Source of the DNA: Acidobacteriota bacterium
GTDB taxonomy: Bacteria > Acidobacteriota > Terriglobia > Bryobacterales > Bryobacteraceae
DNA: 64,000 bases
Reading direction: 5' to 3'
Assembly: GCA_026393985.1 (NCBI GenBank)
Contig: JAPKZB010000078.1
Location: 62,001-126,000 of the forward strand
The notes below the pieces were generated by a model. That model worked only from the letters and a program-made list of their open reading frames with translations, did not search any database and was not told where the DNA came from. Positions 8,890 through 17,567 of the stretch are shown here, one piece after another (position 1 is the stretch's first letter; each line of letters begins with the position of its first letter). A program made the translations under genes and the position numbers.

Positions 8890-10851
8890 CTACCGGTAGA
8901 ACGGCTGGCCCTTCAGCCAGCGCGGCCCATACTGCAGCGGCGGCGCGCCCACTTCGTGCGCGCCGAGGTCCGGGGCCTTGCCGACGAAGTTTTCGTTCAC
9001 CGTCGGAATGACGATGCCCGCATCGACGGCCCGGCTGCCGGGCTTCAGCTTCAGGTTGATGTCCATGGCGTGATAGACGTCAAAGCGCTTGGCCGGATCC
9101 GGCGGACGCAGGTTTTCGAAGATATCGAAGTCCACTTCGATGCTGTGCGCCTCCTGCCCCGTGGCGGCCTTGTAGTCGGCCAGGGTGGCGAATGATTTCC
9201 AGTCTTCGGCCTTCGGCTCGTAGACGCGCTGGCCGGCCGGCGGGGCAAACCAGCTGTACTGACTGGCGATGCCCTTGTTGGGCCGGTAGCCATTGTAGTC
9301 CGAGGTGTTGGTGGAGACCGCGTTGGCCAACCGTAGAATGCCGCGGTCCGGCGTATCGCGGCCGAGATAAAGGTTGTTGCGGAAGTGCATGTTCGACGAG
9401 GGATCGCCAATCAGGTTCTCGCCGATGATCGTGTTGTGATAGACGAACAGGCCGGCGGGTTTGGCCGAGAACTTGAAGGCCACGCCGCTCGGCGTATGGT
9501 AGAGCGTGTTGCGGATGAAGTAGACCGGCCCGCCGAAGACGGGCTGCGAGCTGAAGCCGCCCTGCGCCGAATTGGTGCCCCGGTTGTTGAACACCCGGAC
9601 GTTATGGACGCCGCCGTCGGTTTCGACGTAGTCGTCGTTGAACAGGTGCAGGTCGTTGTTGTAGATGTCGATCGCGGAGGCGCGCATGTCCGGGTCCTTG
9701 GGCGGGGTGCCGTAGGTGGAGATGCCGATGGCGTCGTGGAAGTAGGCGATGGCGTTGTGCGCGATCACGTGGCCCTGGCCGTAGACTTTGATGGCGTAGT
9801 AGCTCACCATGCGGTGCGACTTGAAGGGCGGTTCAACCCACTGGTTGCCTCCCGGTTCGCGCTGGCGGCCGCCCCAGCCGATCAGGCGGAAGCGGTCGTC
9901 GCGGCCGATGAACAGGTTGTCGGCGATGTAGAAGTCGTTTGAACCGGCGAACTCGGTCCAGACGCCGAAGCCGATGTTTTCAAAGCGGCAGTTCTTGACG
10001 GTGAGGCCGACGGCGCCGGTCACCTCTTTCTGCCCGGCGAAGATCGCCACGTCGGTATTGCGGAAGGTCAAGCCGTCAAAGATGTGATAGCGCGAGGCCA
10101 TGACGTCGAACAGGCGATGGTTGCTGTCACCGTCGAAGATCACTTCGCCGTCGCCGGCGGCCTTGATGGTGATGGGCTTTTCGGGGGTGCCTTTGAGCGT
10201 CAGCGACATGGAGCCGTCAAAGGGCGCCATCATGGGGTCGACGTAGTCGAGGCGCTCGGGGCGATAGAGGCCGGAGTGGACGAGCAGCGTATCGCCGGGC
10301 TGGGCGCGGCGCTCCCAGACGACGGACCAGTCGCCGAGGCCGGCGCCGTAGTAGGCCTGCAGAATGCCGGTAAAGGAAGGCTGCTGCCGCGGGCCGAAGT
10401 AGTCGGGCGGATAGACGTGCAGGGTGCGGCCGCGCTTGTAGGGCTGGGGCTCGGTGCGGGTGCGGACCTTGACGACCTGCGTGGTTTGGCCGGTGACGCC
10501 GTCCGGGTCAGTCATCACGAAGCGGCACTCGTACTCGGTGCCGGGGGTGAGGTTCAGGATGCTGCCGGCAAAGCCGTGCGGGACGGTGTAGTCCAGATTC
10601 TCTTTGCGGCGATAGACGTTTTCGCCGCCGATGCGCACGAGCGGCATGCCCTTTTTCCAGTTCGCTTCGCCCACGGGGCGGTACTCCACCGAGACGGCGG
10701 CGTTACGGTTTTCGTCGCCGGTGATGGGCCATTCAAAGCCCAGGTTCAGCAGCGTCGGATGTTCAACGTGAAACTTGCCGGCTTCGGTAGCGTTCTGTGC
10801 GAACATATTGGCCGCGGCAAGAGAAAGTAATGTCAGATAACGAATGCCCAT
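8890..10851 (-). CDS. Secreted right-handed parallel beta-helix repeat protein
   Basis: The 653-residue protein starts with a signal peptide (MGIRYLTLLSLAAANMFAQ). Residues about 25-135 look like a fibronectin-III-like domain with a characteristic 'ethanolamine-like' wording (SVEYRPVGEANW, ECRFVMTDPDG). The remainder consists of beta-helix turns: repeated short strands with N-ladder residues (TFRNTDVAIF, VKNCRFENIGFG, YIADNLFIG, HVIAHNAIAYF, DIYNNDLHLF, VRVFNNRGT). Such proteins are often polysaccharide lyases or surface adhesins, and no specific lyase family is evident. It is second in a two-gene minus-strand unit with the dehydrogenase at 10873 (21-bp gap). A TATAAT box in that gap suggests it also has its own promoter. 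Confidence 0.85.
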   Translation of the reverse strand: MGIRYLTLLSLAAANMFAQNATEAGKFHVEHPTLLNLGFEWPITGDENRNAAVSVEYRPVGEANWKKGMPLVRIGGENVYRRKENLDYTVPHGFAGSILNLTPGTEYECRFVMTDPDGVTGQTTQVVKVRTRTEPQPYKRGRTLHVYPPDYFGPRQQPSFTGILQAYYGAGLGDWSVVWERRAQPGDTLLVHSGLYRPERLDYVDPMMAPFDGSMSLTLKGTPEKPITIKAAGDGEVIFDGDSNHRLFDVMASRYHIFDGLTFRNTDVAIFAGQKEVTGAVGLTVKNCRFENIGFGVWTEFAGSNDFYIADNLFIGRDDRFRLIGWGGRQREPGGNQWVEPPFKSHRMVSYYAIKVYGQGHVIAHNAIAYFHDAIGISTYGTPPKDPDMRASAIDIYNNDLHLFNDDYVETDGGVHNVRVFNNRGTNSAQGGFSSQPVFGGPVYFIRNTLYHTPSGVAFKFSAKPAGLFVYHNTIIGENLIGDPSSNMHFRNNLYLGRDTPDRGILRLANAVSTNTSDYNGYRPNKGIASQYSWFAPPAGQRVYEPKAEDWKSFATLADYKAATGQEAHSIEVDFDIFENLRPPDPAKRFDVYHAMDINLKLKPGSRAVDAGIVIPTVNENFVGKAPDLGAHEVGAPPLQYGPRWLKGQPFYR

Positions 10852-10861
10852 ACGTGGGGCG

Positions 10862-10867
10862 ATTATA
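10862..10867 (-). promoter_or_regulatory. Perfect -10 box (TATAAT) just upstream of the beta-helix gene
   Basis: Read on the minus strand, TATAAT lies 10 nt before the ATG at 10851, in a 21-bp intergenic gap, with no Shine-Dalgarno site between. A transcript starting 6-8 nt downstream of this box would have a leader of only about 3-4 nt. No good -35 is visible. Confidence 0.45.
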
Positions 10868-10872
10868 TCGAC

Positions 10873-11895
10873 TTACGAGGAGCAATCGACCAGGATCTTC
10901 ATGACGTCGGCTCCCTGCTCCATTTCGAGCAGCCCCTTTTCGACCTGGTCGAGCGGGTAGACGTTGGTGATGAGACGGCGGAACGGAACTTCGCCGGCGG
11001 CGAGCAGCGCAATGGCTTCGTCAAAATCCTCGGGCTCGTAGACGCGGGTGCCGATCATCTCCTGCTCTTTCCAGAACATTTTATGCAGGTCCACGGGGAC
11101 CGGCTTCGGGAAGACGGCGACGATGACGATGCGCGCCCGGACGCGGCCCAACTTCGTCATCAACTCCGCGCCCGGCGCGGAACCCGAAACTTCAAAGACC
11201 ACGTCGGCGCCATCGCCGGCCGTCTCGGCGGCCACGTAAGCCGGGACGTCGGTAGAGCGGGGATCGAGCACCGTAAGGCCCATCTCCCGCAGCAGGCGGA
11301 TGCGGAAGGGGTTGATCTCGGTAACCACAACGCGGGCGCCGTGCTGCCGGGCCACCAGCGCCACCAGCGCGCCAATGGGGCCGCCGCCGAGGACGACGGC
11401 GAACTCACCGGGGGCGACGCGGCCGAGGCGGACATCGTGGCAGGCGACGGCGATGGGTTCAATCAGCGCGGCGTCGAGCAAGGGCAGATCATCGGGCAGC
11501 GCGTGCAGGGTGTGCGCCGGCACCGTCCAGAGGCCCTGCATGGCGCCGGGGGCGTCGATGCCGATGAACTGGAGTTTGGGGCAGACGTGGGAGTGGCCGC
11601 GCCGGCAGGTGGGGCAGACGCCGCAGGGCGCGAGCGGCCGGACGGTAACGCGGTCGCCGGGCGCCCAGCGGTCGACGCCGGCGCCGACGGCGGTGATGGT
11701 GCCCGAACTTTCGTGGCCGATCACCTGCGGGAGCTTGACCCGGTGGTCCATGTTGCCGTGGAACAGATGGAGGTCGGTACCGCAGATCCCGCAATGGGAG
11801 ACCTGGATCTGGACCTCGCCCGGGGCGGGGGCGACGGGGGCGCAGGGAGCGACGGAGATTGTCCGGTTACTTAAATATTGGGCAGCGCGAAACAT
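10873..11895 (-). CDS. Zinc-dependent medium-chain alcohol/polyol dehydrogenase
   Basis: The 340-residue cytosolic MDR-family dehydrogenase carries the catalytic zinc ligands (Cys in GICGTDLH and the GHE motif in QVIGHESSG). Four structural-zinc cysteines lie in CGVCPTCRRGHSHVC, and the Rossmann loop is GGGPIGALVALVA. It belongs to the sorbitol/threonine dehydrogenase-like group, oxidising a secondary alcohol with NAD(P). The exact substrate cannot be read from the sequence. The open frame extends upstream to 12456, but homology begins at MFRAAQY, so I chose ATG 11895. GATACT lies six bases before that ATG. It is cotranscribed with the beta-helix protein and divergent (27 bp) from the small secreted protein at 11923. 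Confidence 0.93.
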   Translation of the reverse strand: MFRAAQYLSNRTISVAPCAPVAPAPGEVQIQVSHCGICGTDLHLFHGNMDHRVKLPQVIGHESSGTITAVGAGVDRWAPGDRVTVRPLAPCGVCPTCRRGHSHVCPKLQFIGIDAPGAMQGLWTVPAHTLHALPDDLPLLDAALIEPIAVACHDVRLGRVAPGEFAVVLGGGPIGALVALVARQHGARVVVTEINPFRIRLLREMGLTVLDPRSTDVPAYVAAETAGDGADVVFEVSGSAPGAELMTKLGRVRARIVIVAVFPKPVPVDLHKMFWKEQEMIGTRVYEPEDFDEAIALLAAGEVPFRRLITNVYPLDQVEKGLLEMEQGADVMKILVDCSS

Positions 11896-11901
11896 CGCCT
11901 T

Positions 11902-11907
11902 AGTATC
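11902..11907 (-). promoter_or_regulatory. -10-like box (GATACT) for the alcohol dehydrogenase gene
   Basis: On the minus strand GATACT is separated from ATG 11895 by the six bases AAGGCG. Either the AAGG is a poorly spaced ribosome site or the transcript is leaderless. The same short geometry occurs before several other first-of-unit genes in this window. Confidence 0.35.
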
Positions 11908-11922
11908 CGTCGTCTTTCGGGA

Positions 11923-12282
11923 ATGGTCAAACAACTCCTCGTAGCGTTTACGCTTCTGGCTACCTCTTTGGTGGCCGCAGATGTGACAGGTAAGTGGTCG
12001 GCGCAGGTGCCGGGCCGCGGTGGGGAAACCCGGGAACAGATCTACAACCTCAAAGCCAACGGCGCTGAGCTGACGGGTACGGTTGAGGGTATGGGCGAGC
12101 CGGCCCCGATTGCGGACGGCAAGGTGGACGGCGACAACGTTTCGTTCACGATGACGCGGGAATTCAATGGCAACCAGATGAAGTGGACGTTTACGGGGAC
12201 CGTGGCGGGCGATGAGATGAAGCTGAAGCGGGCCGGGGGACGGGGCGAGCCGCGGGAGTTTACCGCCAAGCGGGTGAAGTAG
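11923..12282 (+). CDS. Small secreted lipocalin-like protein of unknown function
   Basis: The 119-residue protein has a signal peptide (MVKQLLVAFTLLATSLVAA) and a mature part of alternating beta strands (DVTGKWSAQVPG, AELTGTVEGMG, VSFTMTREF, KWTFTGTVAGDEMKL). This looks like the short beta-sandwich 'TGKW' proteins that are common in Acidobacteria. No catalytic motif is visible and no function is assigned. An in-frame upstream start at 11878 would run across the divergent dehydrogenase start and lacks signal-peptide character, so ATG 11923 is preferred. Confidence 0.75.
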   Translation: MVKQLLVAFTLLATSLVAADVTGKWSAQVPGRGGETREQIYNLKANGAELTGTVEGMGEPAPIADGKVDGDNVSFTMTREFNGNQMKWTFTGTVAGDEMKLKRAGGRGEPREFTAKRVK

Positions 12283-12290
12283 TTTTTTGC

Positions 12291-12329
12291 GCCGGGTGCG
12301 TTGGCCATCGTCTGGACGGCGCACCCGGC
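12291..12329. terminator. GC-rich hairpin between convergent genes, probable bidirectional terminator
   Basis: GCCGGGTGCG and CGCACCCGGC form a perfect 10-bp stem around a 19-nt loop, 9 bp after the end of the small secreted protein. A T6 run precedes the stem on the plus strand, so neither direction has the usual U-tract directly after it. It may work through Rho or simply as an RNA end-stabiliser. The rest of the 215-bp gap (12283-12497), GC-rich with no other recognisable element, shows nothing further. Confidence 0.45.
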
Positions 12330-12497
12330 CTGATGCGTTCGCGCCGCATGCGGGGGGAGCGACGGGGCGGAGAAGAGGACGGGGCCGGACTGTCGGTGGA
12401 CGCCAGACTGGCGTAGGACAGGGCCGGGGAAGCGTGGCGGCCCATGAGGCCGACATCGTAGCCCGGCGGATGCGGCGGAGCCGTGGGGGATGCGCCG

Positions 12498-13868
12498 CTA
12501 CGCGATCAGTTCCCGCAACACCGTGCCGTGGACGTCGGTGAGCCGCCGGTCGATGCCGTTGTGGCGATAACTTAGCCGCGTGTGATCGATGCCGAGCAGA
12601 TGAAGCATCGTGGCGTGGAGGTCATAACAATAGACTGGCTTTTCGACGGCCTTGTACGACCATTCGTCGGTCGCCCCGTAGCTCACCCCGCCGCGGAAAC
12701 CGCCGCCGGCGAGCCAACTGGTGAACCCCGCCGGGTTGTGGTCGCGGCCCAGGCTGCCCTGGCTGCAGGGCATGCGGCCGAACTCGGTGGTCCAGTGGAC
12801 GATGGTATCGTCGAGCAGTCCGCGCGACTTGAGATCGCGGAGTAAGCCCGCCAAGGGGCGGTCGAGCGAGCGGCCCAACTCGCCGTGATCTTTGGCCAGG
12901 TTCTCGTGGCTGTCCCAGTTACGGCGGGGAAAGCCGTTGTCGGCCCCGCTCCAGATCTGCACGAAGCGGACGCCGCGTTCGACGAGCCGGCGCGCCACCA
13001 GGCAGCGTTCGCCCATCTCCGCCGTCGCGGGATCATCCACGCCATAAAGCTTGCGCGTCGCCGGGGACTCGCCGGCCGTGGCGAGCACCTCCGGGGCGCT
13101 CATCTGCAGCCGCGCGGCCATGGTGTAGGAGGCGATGCGGGCTTCGAGCAGCGAGTCGCCGGGGTGCGTCGTCAGATGCTGCCGGTTCACACGGTCGAGT
13201 AGCGCCAGGCCCTCCCGCTCGCTCTCCGGGCTGATGTAGCCGGCCTGCTTGGGCGCCGCCAGATCATAGATGGGCTGCGGCGTGCCGACGCGGACCGTGG
13301 TCGCCTGGTGCGCCGCGGGCAGAAAGCCGGCCGACCAGTTGCCCGGGCCGTTCGGCGGCACGCCGCGGTGATCGGGCAGGACGATGAACTTCGGCAGATT
13401 GTCGTTCAGGGTGCCGAGCGCGTAGGAGAGCCACGCGCCGGCGCTGGGGAAGCCGGGCAGAATAAAGCCCGTATTCTGCATGAAGGTGGCGGGGCCGTGG
13501 ATGTTCGACTTCGATTGCAGCGAGTGGACAAAGGCGATGTCGTCAACACACTGGGCAATCTCCGGGAACAGATCGCTGACCCATTTGCCGGACTGTCCGT
13601 AGCGCTTCCACGCCCAAGGGCTGGGCATGACCACGCCGGGGTTGCTCTGGAAGAGTTCGACCTTTTCGCCCGGGTCCCAGGGCTGGCCGGCCTTTTCGAT
13701 CAGCCGGGGCTTGTAGTCGAAGCTGTCGCACTGGCTGGCGGCACCCGAAAGAAAGATCTGGATGACGCGTTTGGCGCGCGGGGTGTGGTGGGGCGCGCCG
13801 CCCTCCTGCCCCAGCATCTGCGCCAGCGCCAAACCGCCAAACGAACCCAACAGATCCCGTCTCCGCAT
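12498..13868 (-). CDS. DUF1501 family Tat-type secreted protein (second copy)
   Basis: The 456-residue protein has a twin-arginine-like leader MRRRDLLGSFGGLALAQ. DUF1501 motifs are VIQIFLSGAASQCDSFDYKP, TEFGRMPCSQG, GRDHNPAGFT, SYKAVEKPVYCYDLHATM and LLGIDHTRL. An upstream TTG at 13880 would add four residues. ATG 13868 is preferred because TGAGG stands 6 nt before it and the leader then starts cleanly at the RRR motif. It begins 8 nt after the stop of the partner PSD1 gene. It is a divergent paralogue of the protein at 7536 rather than a recent duplicate, judging by limited identity outside the motifs. Confidence 0.92.
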   Translation of the reverse strand: MRRRDLLGSFGGLALAQMLGQEGGAPHHTPRAKRVIQIFLSGAASQCDSFDYKPRLIEKAGQPWDPGEKVELFQSNPGVVMPSPWAWKRYGQSGKWVSDLFPEIAQCVDDIAFVHSLQSKSNIHGPATFMQNTGFILPGFPSAGAWLSYALGTLNDNLPKFIVLPDHRGVPPNGPGNWSAGFLPAAHQATTVRVGTPQPIYDLAAPKQAGYISPESEREGLALLDRVNRQHLTTHPGDSLLEARIASYTMAARLQMSAPEVLATAGESPATRKLYGVDDPATAEMGERCLVARRLVERGVRFVQIWSGADNGFPRRNWDSHENLAKDHGELGRSLDRPLAGLLRDLKSRGLLDDTIVHWTTEFGRMPCSQGSLGRDHNPAGFTSWLAGGGFRGGVSYGATDEWSYKAVEKPVYCYDLHATMLHLLGIDHTRLSYRHNGIDRRLTDVHGTVLRELIA

Positions 13869-13876
13869 CGTCAACC

Positions 13877-16252
13877 TCAATCTACGAACAAAAACTCGTT
13901 GGTATTCAGCAGGACCCGGGCCAGATTGGCTAGACCGTGGCGGGCGCCGTAGGCCGCCTCTTCAGTCGACAGGCGGCGGCCGAGGACGAGACGGCCCAAA
14001 CGATCGCCGTCGTTGGCCGCGCGGGCCGCCAGGTGCTCCGCCATGCGGACCATGAACCGGTTGTTCCACATCGCCAGCGCCTGAATGGCCGTGAGGGTCG
14101 TCGAGCGTTTCGGCGTGAGCAGCGAGGGGTCCGGGCAGTCGAGGCGCTCCATGAACGGGTCTGGCGCGCTCCGGACGAGGAAGCGATAGATGCTTCGGCG
14201 GTAGCCGCCGGGGGCATCGGGGTCGAAGGAGGCGTAGTCGTAGACGGGCGAGTGGTCGTCTTTGAAGCCAAACTGGCGGACGGCGGGGCCGCCCATGGTG
14301 AGGTCGAGCTTGCCGGCGGCGAGCAGGACGGAGTCGCGGACGCTTTCGGCGTCGAGGCGGGTACGATTCATGCGCCAGAGGAGGCGGTTGCCGGCGTCGA
14401 GCTTGGCGGGGGCGTCGCGGTGGGTGGAGCTTTGGCGGTAAGTGGCGCTGAGGACGAGCAGGCGATGCAGCTGCTTGAGCGAACCCTTGGCTTCGTCGCG
14501 GAACCAGACGGCGAGCCAATCTAGGAGTTCGGGATGCGAGGGGAGCGAGCCCATGCGGCCGAAGTCGTTGGGCGTGTCCACCAGGCCGGCGCCGAAGTGA
14601 TAGTGCCAGACGCGATTGACGATGGAGCGCCAGGTGAGCGCGTTGCGGTCGCTGGCGATCCATTCGGCCAGGGCGGCGCGGCGTTGGCCCTCTTCCGCGT
14701 GCAGATCCGGGAAGGTCACCGCCACACCGGGCACGGAGCGGAGGGCGGCCGGGGTGGCGAGGGCACCGGGGGCGCTGAGGTTGCCGCGGTCGAGGATGTG
14801 CACCGGGCGGGGGGTGAGCGCAGGGCGGAAGGCGCCGGCGCGGGGGAAATAGGCGGCGCCGGAGTAGACGAGTTGGGGGGCGGGCAGGGCGGCCAGGCGG
14901 GCGTCGAGAGCGGTGAGCTCTTTTTGTCCGGCGGTGATGGCGGCCAGAGTCTCGGCACCGGCCAGGGCGTCGACCATCTTTTGGCGGGTGGCGCGGTCGG
15001 CCGTGCGGCGAGTTTCGAGGCGGAGCTTTTCGGCGGCTTCGGCGGGGGTTTTGGGGGTGCCGAGGTGGGCGATGAGCAGGCCGGCGTCCTGGATGCGGAT
15101 GTCGAGGGCGGTGAGTTCGGGGCTCGAGGCGAACTCGACGCGGTCGAGGTGGGGCTGCAGGCGGCGCTGGACAGCGAGTTTTTCCTGGAGGAGCGCACGG
15201 CGGGCCGTGGAGACGGCGGGGTCGGCGTCGTAGGGGCGGTCGGCGCGATCGATGCCGGCGAAGACGGCCTGGAGGTTGTAGTAGTCGGCCTGGGGGATGG
15301 GGTCGAACTTGTGGTCGTGGCAGCGGGCGCAGTGGGCGGTGAGACTGACGAAAGTGGAGATGGTGGTGGCGACCATGTCGTCGCGGTCGAGCAGGCGGGT
15401 GAGGTTTTTGTTGGCGGTGCCCTCTTTGAGCTCCTGGTGGCCGACGAAGTCCCAGGGGCCGGCGGCGAGGAAGCCGGTGAGGGGGAAGGCGTGGGGTTCG
15501 TTGGGGTAGAGGACATCGCCGGCGAGCTGGGCGCGGACGAAGCGGGGGTAGGGGAGATCTTCGTTGAAGGCGCGGATGACGGCGTCGCGGTAGGGCCAGG
15601 CGTGGGGGCGGGGCTTGTCCTTGTCGTAGCCGTGGGAGTCGCCATAGTGGACGACGTCGAGCCAGTGGCGGGCCCAGCGTTCGCCGTAGCGGGGGGAGGC
15701 GAGGAGACGATCGACGAGGCGTTCGTAGGCGCGGGGATCGGGGTCGGCAGCGAAGGTGTCAGACTCTTCGGGGGTGGGCGGGAGGCCGTGGAGATCGTAG
15801 GTGAGGCGGCGAATGAGGGTGCGGCGGTCGGCTTCGGGGGAGGGGGTGAGGCCGGCGGCTTGGAGTTTGGCGTGGACGAACTGGTCTACCGAGCCGGGTT
15901 TCGGCGGGGGCAGAGGCCGGAGCGACCACCAGGTGGCGGCTTCGCCGGCGGAATCGTCGGAGGCGCCCTGTTCGACCCAGCGGCGGAGGAGGGCGACCTC
16001 TGGGGAGGTAAGGGGCGGCCCGGCCTTCGGCATGCGAGGGCGTTCGCCGGTAAGCGTTTGGAGCAGGAGCCCGGAGCGGGCGGCGGCGGCGATACTGGTG
16101 GCCGTTTCGGCGATGAAGCCGCCCGAGGGGTTACCAGCCTGGTGGCAGGCCACGCAGCGCTGTTGCAGCACGGGAGCGATATCCCGGCGGTAGCTAACCG
16201 GTTGGGCCACCAGCGGGCCGGCCGCGAGGGCGAGCAGCAGACAAGCCTTCAT
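13877..16252 (-). CDS. Secreted DUF1549/DUF1553 (PSD1) cytochrome-like protein (second copy)
   Basis: The 791-residue protein has a signal peptide (residues 1-17), a single N-terminal haem motif CVACH (about 33-37), DUF1549 with CARCHDHKFDPIP, and DUF1553 (SIVNRVWHYHFGAG, RLDAESVRDS). Compared with the copy at 5077, the central Ala/Glu-rich coiled segment (around 370-450) is more degenerate and contains runs of Ala/Arg/Leu. ATG 16252 is used; a GTG one codon upstream (16255) is possible. It lies between an unrecognised Tat-type protein upstream and its DUF1501 partner downstream, so the three probably form one transcript. Confidence 0.92.
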   Translation of the reverse strand: MKACLLLALAAGPLVAQPVSYRRDIAPVLQQRCVACHQAGNPSGGFIAETATSIAAAARSGLLLQTLTGERPRMPKAGPPLTSPEVALLRRWVEQGASDDSAGEAATWWSLRPLPPPKPGSVDQFVHAKLQAAGLTPSPEADRRTLIRRLTYDLHGLPPTPEESDTFAADPDPRAYERLVDRLLASPRYGERWARHWLDVVHYGDSHGYDKDKPRPHAWPYRDAVIRAFNEDLPYPRFVRAQLAGDVLYPNEPHAFPLTGFLAAGPWDFVGHQELKEGTANKNLTRLLDRDDMVATTISTFVSLTAHCARCHDHKFDPIPQADYYNLQAVFAGIDRADRPYDADPAVSTARRALLQEKLAVQRRLQPHLDRVEFASSPELTALDIRIQDAGLLIAHLGTPKTPAEAAEKLRLETRRTADRATRQKMVDALAGAETLAAITAGQKELTALDARLAALPAPQLVYSGAAYFPRAGAFRPALTPRPVHILDRGNLSAPGALATPAALRSVPGVAVTFPDLHAEEGQRRAALAEWIASDRNALTWRSIVNRVWHYHFGAGLVDTPNDFGRMGSLPSHPELLDWLAVWFRDEAKGSLKQLHRLLVLSATYRQSSTHRDAPAKLDAGNRLLWRMNRTRLDAESVRDSVLLAAGKLDLTMGGPAVRQFGFKDDHSPVYDYASFDPDAPGGYRRSIYRFLVRSAPDPFMERLDCPDPSLLTPKRSTTLTAIQALAMWNNRFMVRMAEHLAARAANDGDRLGRLVLGRRLSTEEAAYGARHGLANLARVLLNTNEFLFVD

Positions 16253-16277
16253 CACGGCTACCAGGATATCAGGCTAG

Positions 16278-17501
16278 CTACAGACGCCTGCCATCCGGGC
16301 CCCAGCCGCTGACGCAGAAATTGGAGGCGCGGGGGGCCTGGTAGCGGACCTGTTGGAGTTCAGGCGTGGCGAGTTTGCGGTGGCCCTGGAGGCGGGATTC
16401 GAGGGCGAAATCGAGAATACCGCTCGACAGCAGGGTGCGTTCGACGGGGTAGGGGGCGCGGCCGGTGATAAACATCTCCTCGATCTTCTGCACGAGGCAG
16501 CCGAAGTGATGGTACGGGGGGCCATCCTGGAGCTTCATCAGGGTGGAAATGGGTTCGTTTCGTCCGGCGACATCGACGGCGACCGTGAAGTCTTCGACCG
16601 CGCCCGTGAGCAGGAAGGCGGCAGCGAGGAGGCCATCGGCATATTCGACGACGAAGACGGCCGGGGAGGGGACGATTTTCCTCAGCTCGCCCGGCTTGCG
16701 GGTTTCGCTGTGGGCGATGGCGCGGTCAAACAGTTTCTGCGCCCAGGCGTTGGTGGCGAGAAAGTTCCAGCAGGCCTCGCCTTCGAGACATTGGACACTT
16801 TTGACGCCCGTTTCGCCGCCGGCGCGGCGTTCGGTCATTGCCTGCAACGCGTCGAGCACGTGGAAGCCGTAGATGTCGAGCCCGCTGTAGGAGATCGCGA
16901 CCGCGTAGCGCTGCTTTTCGCCCCACGGGGCATCGACACCGGGCTTGCGGAAGGCGACCGGGGCCGAGGAGCCGGCGAGCATGGGGAACTTCAACTCACG
17001 CGAGATCTCCACCATACGTTTGGCCTGGCGGAAGCTCCAGGATAGATGTTTGTCGTTGAAGACCGGCACGGCGCGGCCGGCTTGCCGGAAGACGTCGGTA
17101 ATCTTCAGGAACATCTCGAAGCGGGGGTAGAGCTTCTGCTCTTTGTCGTTGGAGGGGTAGTCGCCGTGTTCGCCAATCAGCAGGACGCCATCGACGGCGA
17201 GTTGCGTGCCGCCGAGCGTGAGCGCTTCGGCAACGGTGCGGTAGATGGGGACATTGAACTTCCTGGCACGCTCCCGGCTCATGTCTTTGGTCGGGACCTG
17301 CTCAGTGAACAGGGAGACGATGCGGGATTGGGGGTAGGGCGGGCGCTCGTCCTGGTTGAAGCCTTCGAGGTACTTGCCGACGATGACGTCGGCGTGGGAC
17401 ATGCGGCGGTACTCGGTAACGATGGCCGCAATCCGGCGGGGCGGGGTCTGGGCGGGAACAGAGGCGGCGGCGGCACTGGCCAGGAAGAGTCTTCTTTGCA
17501 T
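16278..17501 (-). CDS. Exported protein of unknown function, PSD1/DUF1501-associated
   Basis: The 407-residue protein starts MQRRLFLASAAAASVPAQ, a Tat-like leader. The body is a well-formed alpha/beta protein (IAAIVTEYRRMSHADVIVGKYLEG, VDGVLLIGEHGDYP, VPVFNDKHLSW, FPMLAGSSAPVAFR). The N-terminal half is reminiscent of nucleotide-binding folds, but I find no diagnostic Rossmann or catalytic motif and do not recognise the family. It is first in a three-gene minus-strand unit with the PSD1 and DUF1501 genes (gaps of 25 and 8 nt), so it may act in the same unknown envelope process. Confidence 0.8.
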   Translation of the reverse strand: MQRRLFLASAAAASVPAQTPPRRIAAIVTEYRRMSHADVIVGKYLEGFNQDERPPYPQSRIVSLFTEQVPTKDMSRERARKFNVPIYRTVAEALTLGGTQLAVDGVLLIGEHGDYPSNDKEQKLYPRFEMFLKITDVFRQAGRAVPVFNDKHLSWSFRQAKRMVEISRELKFPMLAGSSAPVAFRKPGVDAPWGEKQRYAVAISYSGLDIYGFHVLDALQAMTERRAGGETGVKSVQCLEGEACWNFLATNAWAQKLFDRAIAHSETRKPGELRKIVPSPAVFVVEYADGLLAAAFLLTGAVEDFTVAVDVAGRNEPISTLMKLQDGPPYHHFGCLVQKIEEMFITGRAPYPVERTLLSSGILDFALESRLQGHRKLATPELQQVRYQAPRASNFCVSGWGPDGRRL

Positions 17502-17567
17502 GGGGAGAAAGGGAAACGGCCTATTCCGGATGGGAAAGGCCGTTGGTTGAAGTTATGGGAAGCAAAA

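Noticed and set aside
12283-12497. Small gene in the 215-bp gap
   Set aside because: Frames in the gap run into neighbouring genes without a start or ribosome site, and composition is not gene-like.
14534-16312. 592-residue Gly/Val/Ala-rich plus-strand frame opposite the PSD1 gene
   Set aside because: It is low-complexity antisense of a real gene and has no domain or signal.
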